Below, piece after piece: positions 6,712 to 8,155 of a stretch of DNA of 8,155 bases. A program made the translations under genes and the position numbers. Every line of letters starts with the position of its first letter. Position 1 is the first letter of the stretch. The stretch covers positions 151,895 through 160,049 of the forward strand of contig KL568536.1 of the NCBI GenBank assembly GCA_000715605.1, read 5' to 3'. Origin of the DNA: Streptomyces speibonae (GTDB lineage Bacteria > Actinomycetota > Actinomycetes > Streptomycetales > Streptomycetaceae). The notes under the pieces were generated by a model, which had not been told where the DNA came from, made no database searches, and saw only the letters and a program-made list of their open reading frames with translations.

Positions 6712-6717
6712 TATAAC
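6712..6717 (+). promoter_or_regulatory. Candidate -10 element for bldC
   Basis: TATAAC matches five of six bases of the principal-sigma -10 hexamer and is exceptional in DNA this GC-rich. No good -35 lies 16-19 nt upstream. Initiation near 6724 would give a leader of roughly 90 nt ending in the 6778-6799 stem-loop and the ribosome binding site. Confidence 0.35.
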
Positions 6718-6777
6718 CGACTCGACTCGCGTCCGCCATTTCGGGCAACGCGGGTCAAGGTGCAGAATTTAGAGGAA

Positions 6778-6799
6778 AGAACCGAGAAGGTTCGGTTCT
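6778..6799 (+). promoter_or_regulatory. Stem-loop in the bldC leader next to the ribosome binding site
   Basis: AGAACCGA (6778-6785) pairs perfectly with TCGGTTCT (6792-6799) around GAAGGT. It ends 3 nt before the GAGGAGG ribosome binding site (6803-6809), which is 6 nt from the ATG. An alternative pairing of CTCC (6798-6801) with GGAG (6805-6808) would hide the Shine-Dalgarno and cannot coexist with the full stem. Translational control is possible but inferred. Confidence 0.4.
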
Positions 6800-6815
6800 C
6801 CCGAGGAGGCCGCTC

Positions 6816-7022
6816 ATGACCGCTCGCACCCCTGATGCCGAGCCGCTGCTGACCCCGGCTGAGGTCGCCACCATGTTCCGCGTCGACCCCAAGACGGTCA
6901 CGCGCTGGGCGAAGGCAGGCAAGCTCACGTCGATCCGCACGCTCGGCGGGCATCGCCGTTACCGCGAAGCCGAGGTTCGCGCACTGCTCGCGGGTATTCC
7001 GCAGCAGCGCAGCGAGGCCTGA
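6816..7022 (+). CDS. bldC: BldC, MerR-like developmental transcription regulator
   Basis: BldC is a 68-residue protein consisting almost entirely of a winged helix-turn-helix domain of MerR type. The HTH and wing run from LLTPAEVATMFRVDPKTVTRWAK (11-33) through AGKLTSIRTLGGHRRYREAEVRALL (34-58), including the typical GGHRRY wing. It lacks the dimerisation coiled coil and effector domain of classical MerR proteins. From the literature on Streptomyces, it binds direct repeats as cooperative head-to-tail multimers and restrains premature entry into development. The sequence is as I recall it for S. coelicolor BldC, and the neighbouring genes match. A strong ribosome binding site, GAGGAGG (6803-6809), supports the ATG. 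The upstream region is long and structured, and a strong terminator lies about 150 nt downstream. Confidence 0.97.
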   Translation: MTARTPDAEPLLTPAEVATMFRVDPKTVTRWAKAGKLTSIRTLGGHRRYREAEVRALLAGIPQQRSEA

Positions 7023-7030
7023 ACAATTGC

Positions 7031-7156
7031 ATGAACCGGGCAGAACCGACTGGTCCCCCACTGGTCGAGACGCCCGGGAACACTGGCTCCAAGCGACGCG
7101 GGGACTGCCCCAACAGGCCCTTCGCCCAAGCCGATCAGAGCTTCACAGGCAACTGA
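7031..7156 (+). CDS. Candidate small ORF between bldC and its terminator (41 codons)
   Basis: An ATG 8 nt after the bldC stop opens a 41-residue frame, MNRAEPTGPPLVETPGNTG through DQSFTGN, closing 17 nt before the terminator stem. About three quarters of its codons end in G or C, below the neighbouring genes, and no ribosome binding site precedes the ATG, so translation could only occur by coupling to bldC. It is polar, has one cysteine and shows no recognisable domain. It may equally be plain 3' UTR. Confidence 0.2.
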   Translation: MNRAEPTGPPLVETPGNTGSKRRGDCPNRPFAQADQSFTGN

Positions 7157-7173
7157 ACACAGGGTGCGTCGTC

Positions 7174-7213
7174 GATCGCGCTGGACTCCGCCGGGTCCAG
7201 CGCGATCTTTTTT
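7174..7213 (+). terminator. Rho-independent terminator of bldC
   Basis: A perfect 13-bp stem, GATCGCGCTGGAC (7174-7186) with GTCCAGCGCGATC (7195-7207), encloses an 8-nt loop and is followed immediately by six T residues (7208-7213). It is the clearest intrinsic terminator in the window and marks the end of bldC transcription, leaving a 3' UTR of about 150 nt. Confidence 0.93.
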
Positions 7214-7353
7214 GTGCGCTGGTGGGGGCCGGCGGTGTGCCTCGGTGGGGCGGGGAGACGGTCTGTGCGCGGGGTTGTCGGACTCTGGTGAGCGGAGCTG
7301 TCCGAGGGGGCGGCGAGAGTGCAATGGCACATATTAAATTGACCCGTTGTAGG

Positions 7354-7376
7354 AGAGGTGTAAGTGCCGCACCTCT
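7354..7376. repeat. Hairpin in an AT-richer intergenic patch
   Basis: AGAGGTG (7354-7360) pairs with CACCTCT (7370-7376) around a 9-nt loop. It lies in a patch (about 7320-7440) clearly richer in A/T than its surroundings, which also contains TTGACC (7339-7344), the inverted repeat GTGAC-ACCC-GTCAC (7390-7403) and a third hairpin at 7411-7427. The role is unknown. Confidence 0.35.
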
Positions 7377-7410
7377 GAAAACTCATGCGGTGACACCCGT
7401 CACATACCAG

Positions 7411-7427
7411 TCGGCTTGTTGAGCCGA
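7411..7427 (-). terminator. Short hairpin downstream of the HCPICH-protein gene
   Basis: TCGGCT (7411-7416) pairs with AGCCGA (7422-7427) around a TGTTG loop, starting 11 nt beyond the stop of the minus-strand gene. It has no U-run, so it is only a weak terminator candidate. Confidence 0.3.
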
Positions 7428-7438
7428 TGGCATATGCG

Positions 7439-7639
7439 CTAAAGGGAACGGGTCTTGGGGGTGGGTTGTTCCCGAGGTGGTTCCGGCGGGGCGGAGGGAG
7501 AGCCGGGCGGGGAGTCCAGCGCCAGTCGCAACAGGCGGTGGCAGATGGGGCAGTGACGGGTCAGATGCCGGTAGGACGACGCGGCGGACAGATGTGCGCG
7601 GAGCAGGGCCCGCGTTTCGTGCCTAGCCGATGCCGCCAT
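7439..7639 (-). CDS. Small HCPICH-motif protein, probable DUF6274 family
   Basis: The 66-residue product begins MAASARHETRALLRAHLSAAS, an arginine- and alanine-rich helix. Then comes HLTRHCPICHRLLRLAL (25-41), and a proline-rich, probably disordered tail follows (44-63). H25, H29, C30, C33 and H34 could form a zinc site, but a single CxxC plus histidines makes a minimal one, so metal binding is inferred. I believe it belongs to a streptomycete family of unknown function found beside bldC (DUF6274), but the family number is from memory. The start is chosen over an upstream in-frame start at 7711 because GGAGGTG (complement of 7644-7650) precedes this ATG at ideal distance and a promoter lies just upstream, inside the longer version. 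It converges on bldC. Confidence 0.75.
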   Translation of the reverse strand: MAASARHETRALLRAHLSAASSYRHLTRHCPICHRLLRLALDSPPGSPSAPPEPPREQPTPKTRSL

Positions 7640-7682
7640 ACGCCACCTCCAGGGGGCTGCACGGAGTCGTGCCCTGCTTCTT

Positions 7683-7711
7683 GAGGTACCGGGGGGTGAC
7701 GGGGCCGTCAA
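7683..7711 (-). promoter_or_regulatory. Probable promoter of the HCPICH-protein gene
   Basis: On the minus strand TTGACG (complement of 7706-7711) and TACCTC (complement of 7683-7688) are separated by exactly 17 nt, a good principal-sigma arrangement. Initiation near 7676 gives a leader of about 35-40 nt containing the GGAGGTG ribosome binding site, which supports the start at 7639. Confidence 0.5.
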
Positions 7712-7830
7712 GACGGCGCGAGGGGCACTGACGGGCGCACAGCGGCCCGAAGCCGCCCAACGCCCGGACGCCGGCCGGGACTCCGCCCTGGGGGCTTCTC
7801 TCGCCCCCGCCGCCCCTTCCCGTCCCGACG

Positions 7831-7849
7831 CCGGGGGCTCAGCCCCCGG
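7831..7849. repeat. GC-rich REP-like palindrome
   Basis: CCGGGGGCT (7831-7839) and AGCCCCCGG (7841-7849) are perfect complements around a single C. Flanked by GACG and ACCCCCC, it resembles the CCGGGGGCT-type palindromes scattered through many Streptomyces intergenic regions. It may act as a bidirectional transcription stop. Confidence 0.55.
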
Positions 7850-7861
7850 ACCCCCCTCTCG

Positions 7862-8058
7862 GGGTGCGGTCTTGACGGGGCGCTGTGTCCGTACACGGCC
7901 CGGCGGGGGGCGGGGCCCGGAGGCGCGGGTCGACCGGGGAGGGCCGTCCCTTGCGGGTGCGGTCTTGACTGGGTGCGCTGTGTCGTGCGCGGTTCTGCTG
8001 CGGGGCAGGGTCGGGGGGTGGGCAGAAGGGGTGCGGTCCTGACGGGATTTGCTGTGTC
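7862..8058 (+). repeat. Three imperfect tandem copies of a ~30-nt box
   Basis: Copies lie at 7862-7889, 7955-7984 and 8029-8058, each starting GGGTGCGGTCTTGAC or GGGTGCGGTCCTGAC and ending GCTGTGTC, differing at a few positions in between. The spacing is 93 and 74 nt. The G-rich segments after copies 2 and 3 are also similar, both ending GCAGAAGG, so the full unit is about 75-95 nt. The TTGAC in copies 1 and 2 resembles a -35 element, but no matched -10 follows. Confidence 0.6.
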
Positions 8059-8114
8059 TGCGCGGGGCTCCGCCGCGGGGCGCGGCCCGGGGGTGGGCGG
8101 GCTGGGTATGCAGA

Positions 8115-8142
8115 AGGCCCGCACCCTTGTGGGTGCGGGCCT
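8115..8142. terminator. Strong hairpin at the window end
   Basis: AGGCCCGCACCC (8115-8126) pairs perfectly with GGGTGCGGGCCT (8131-8142) around TTGT, a 12-bp very stable stem. There is no T-run on the plus strand, and on the minus strand only TTCTGC follows. It probably ends transcription of a gene beyond the right edge on the minus strand, or acts in both directions. Confidence 0.55.
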
Positions 8143-8155
8143 GCTCGTGATGCGG

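Larger units (their letters stand above)
6311..6815 (+). promoter_or_regulatory. Long non-coding upstream region of bldC
   Basis: About 500 nt without a credible gene separate the terminator from bldC. The base composition is visibly less GC-rich than the coding DNA, as expected for a regulatory region. It holds a compound hairpin (6455-6488), a long inverted repeat resembling a BldD operator (6553-6581) and three GTGACT hexamers (6541, 6560, 6581). Nearer the gene are a TATAAC -10 candidate (6712-6717) and a leader stem-loop (6778-6799). Short open frames in it lack ribosome binding sites and Streptomyces-like codon bias. Confidence 0.6.
7712..8155. other. Non-coding, repeat-rich GC stretch at the window end
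   Basis: No credible gene is visible. The long minus-strand open frame here (7708-8124) encodes low-complexity Pro/Arg/Ala sequence, spans the tandem repeats and lacks a ribosome binding site. The stretch contains a GC-rich palindrome (7831-7849), three imperfect tandem copies of a box (7862-8058) and a strong terminal hairpin (8115-8142). Confidence 0.6.

Noticed and set aside
6500..6748. 82-residue minus-strand ORF in the bldC upstream region
   Set aside because: It runs across the inverted repeat and the promoter candidates, lacks a ribosome binding site and does not show Streptomyces codon bias.
7027..7422. 131-codon plus-strand ORF starting TTG after bldC
   Set aside because: It reads straight through the 13-bp intrinsic terminator and has no ribosome binding site.
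7708..8124. 138-residue minus-strand ORF at the window end
   Set aside because: Pro/Arg/Ala low-complexity translation of GC-rich tandem repeats; no ribosome binding site and no recognisable domain.

Overview
The window is very GC-rich, with a strong G/C bias at third codon positions, GTG starts used alongside ATG, and the gene order purF - purM - DUF3073 gene - vdh - conserved unknown gene - bldC. This order and the protein sequences point to a Streptomyces (or very close relative) chromosome, in a conserved core region rather than a mobile or accessory island. I see no transposase, integrase, CRISPR array, tRNA or rRNA, and no obvious previously undescribed multi-gene system. The interesting material is mostly in non-coding DNA around bldC and in small or unknown proteins.

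Layout. Positions 1-698 hold the 3' part of a forward gene with two META (HslJ-like) domains. purF (761-2287) and purM (2321-3400) follow as a purine-synthesis pair, only 33 nt apart. Two hairpins (3411-3439 and 3485-3514) lie where purM meets the convergent DUF3073 gene (3533-3781, minus). A 318-nt gap with a perfect 22-nt palindrome separates this gene from vdh (4100-5188, minus), the valine dehydrogenase that opens branched-chain amino-acid catabolism. Divergent from vdh is an unrecognised 280-residue protein (5434-6276, plus), ending in a probable terminator.

A 539-nt non-coding stretch then precedes bldC (6816-7022). It contains a strong imperfect hairpin, a 12-bp-arm inverted repeat whose half-sites and spacing fit the BldD operator, a near-consensus -10 element and a stem-loop just before the ribosome binding site. 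bldC encodes the 68-residue MerR-like developmental regulator. A textbook intrinsic terminator lies at 7174-7213. Beyond it is a small minus-strand gene (7439-7639) for a 66-residue protein with an HCPICH motif, with its own promoter and ribosome binding site. The last ~440 nt are non-coding: a GC-rich repeat hairpin, three imperfect tandem copies of a ~30-nt box and a final 12-bp hairpin.

How the genes relate. purF and purM catalyse steps 1 and 5 of de novo IMP synthesis and are probably co-transcribed. vdh supplies branched-chain 2-oxo acids that feed acyl-CoA precursors, and bldC controls entry into development. These are neighbours by conserved synteny; I see no evidence for a shared pathway. 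All family names are from recognition by eye; no database search was run.
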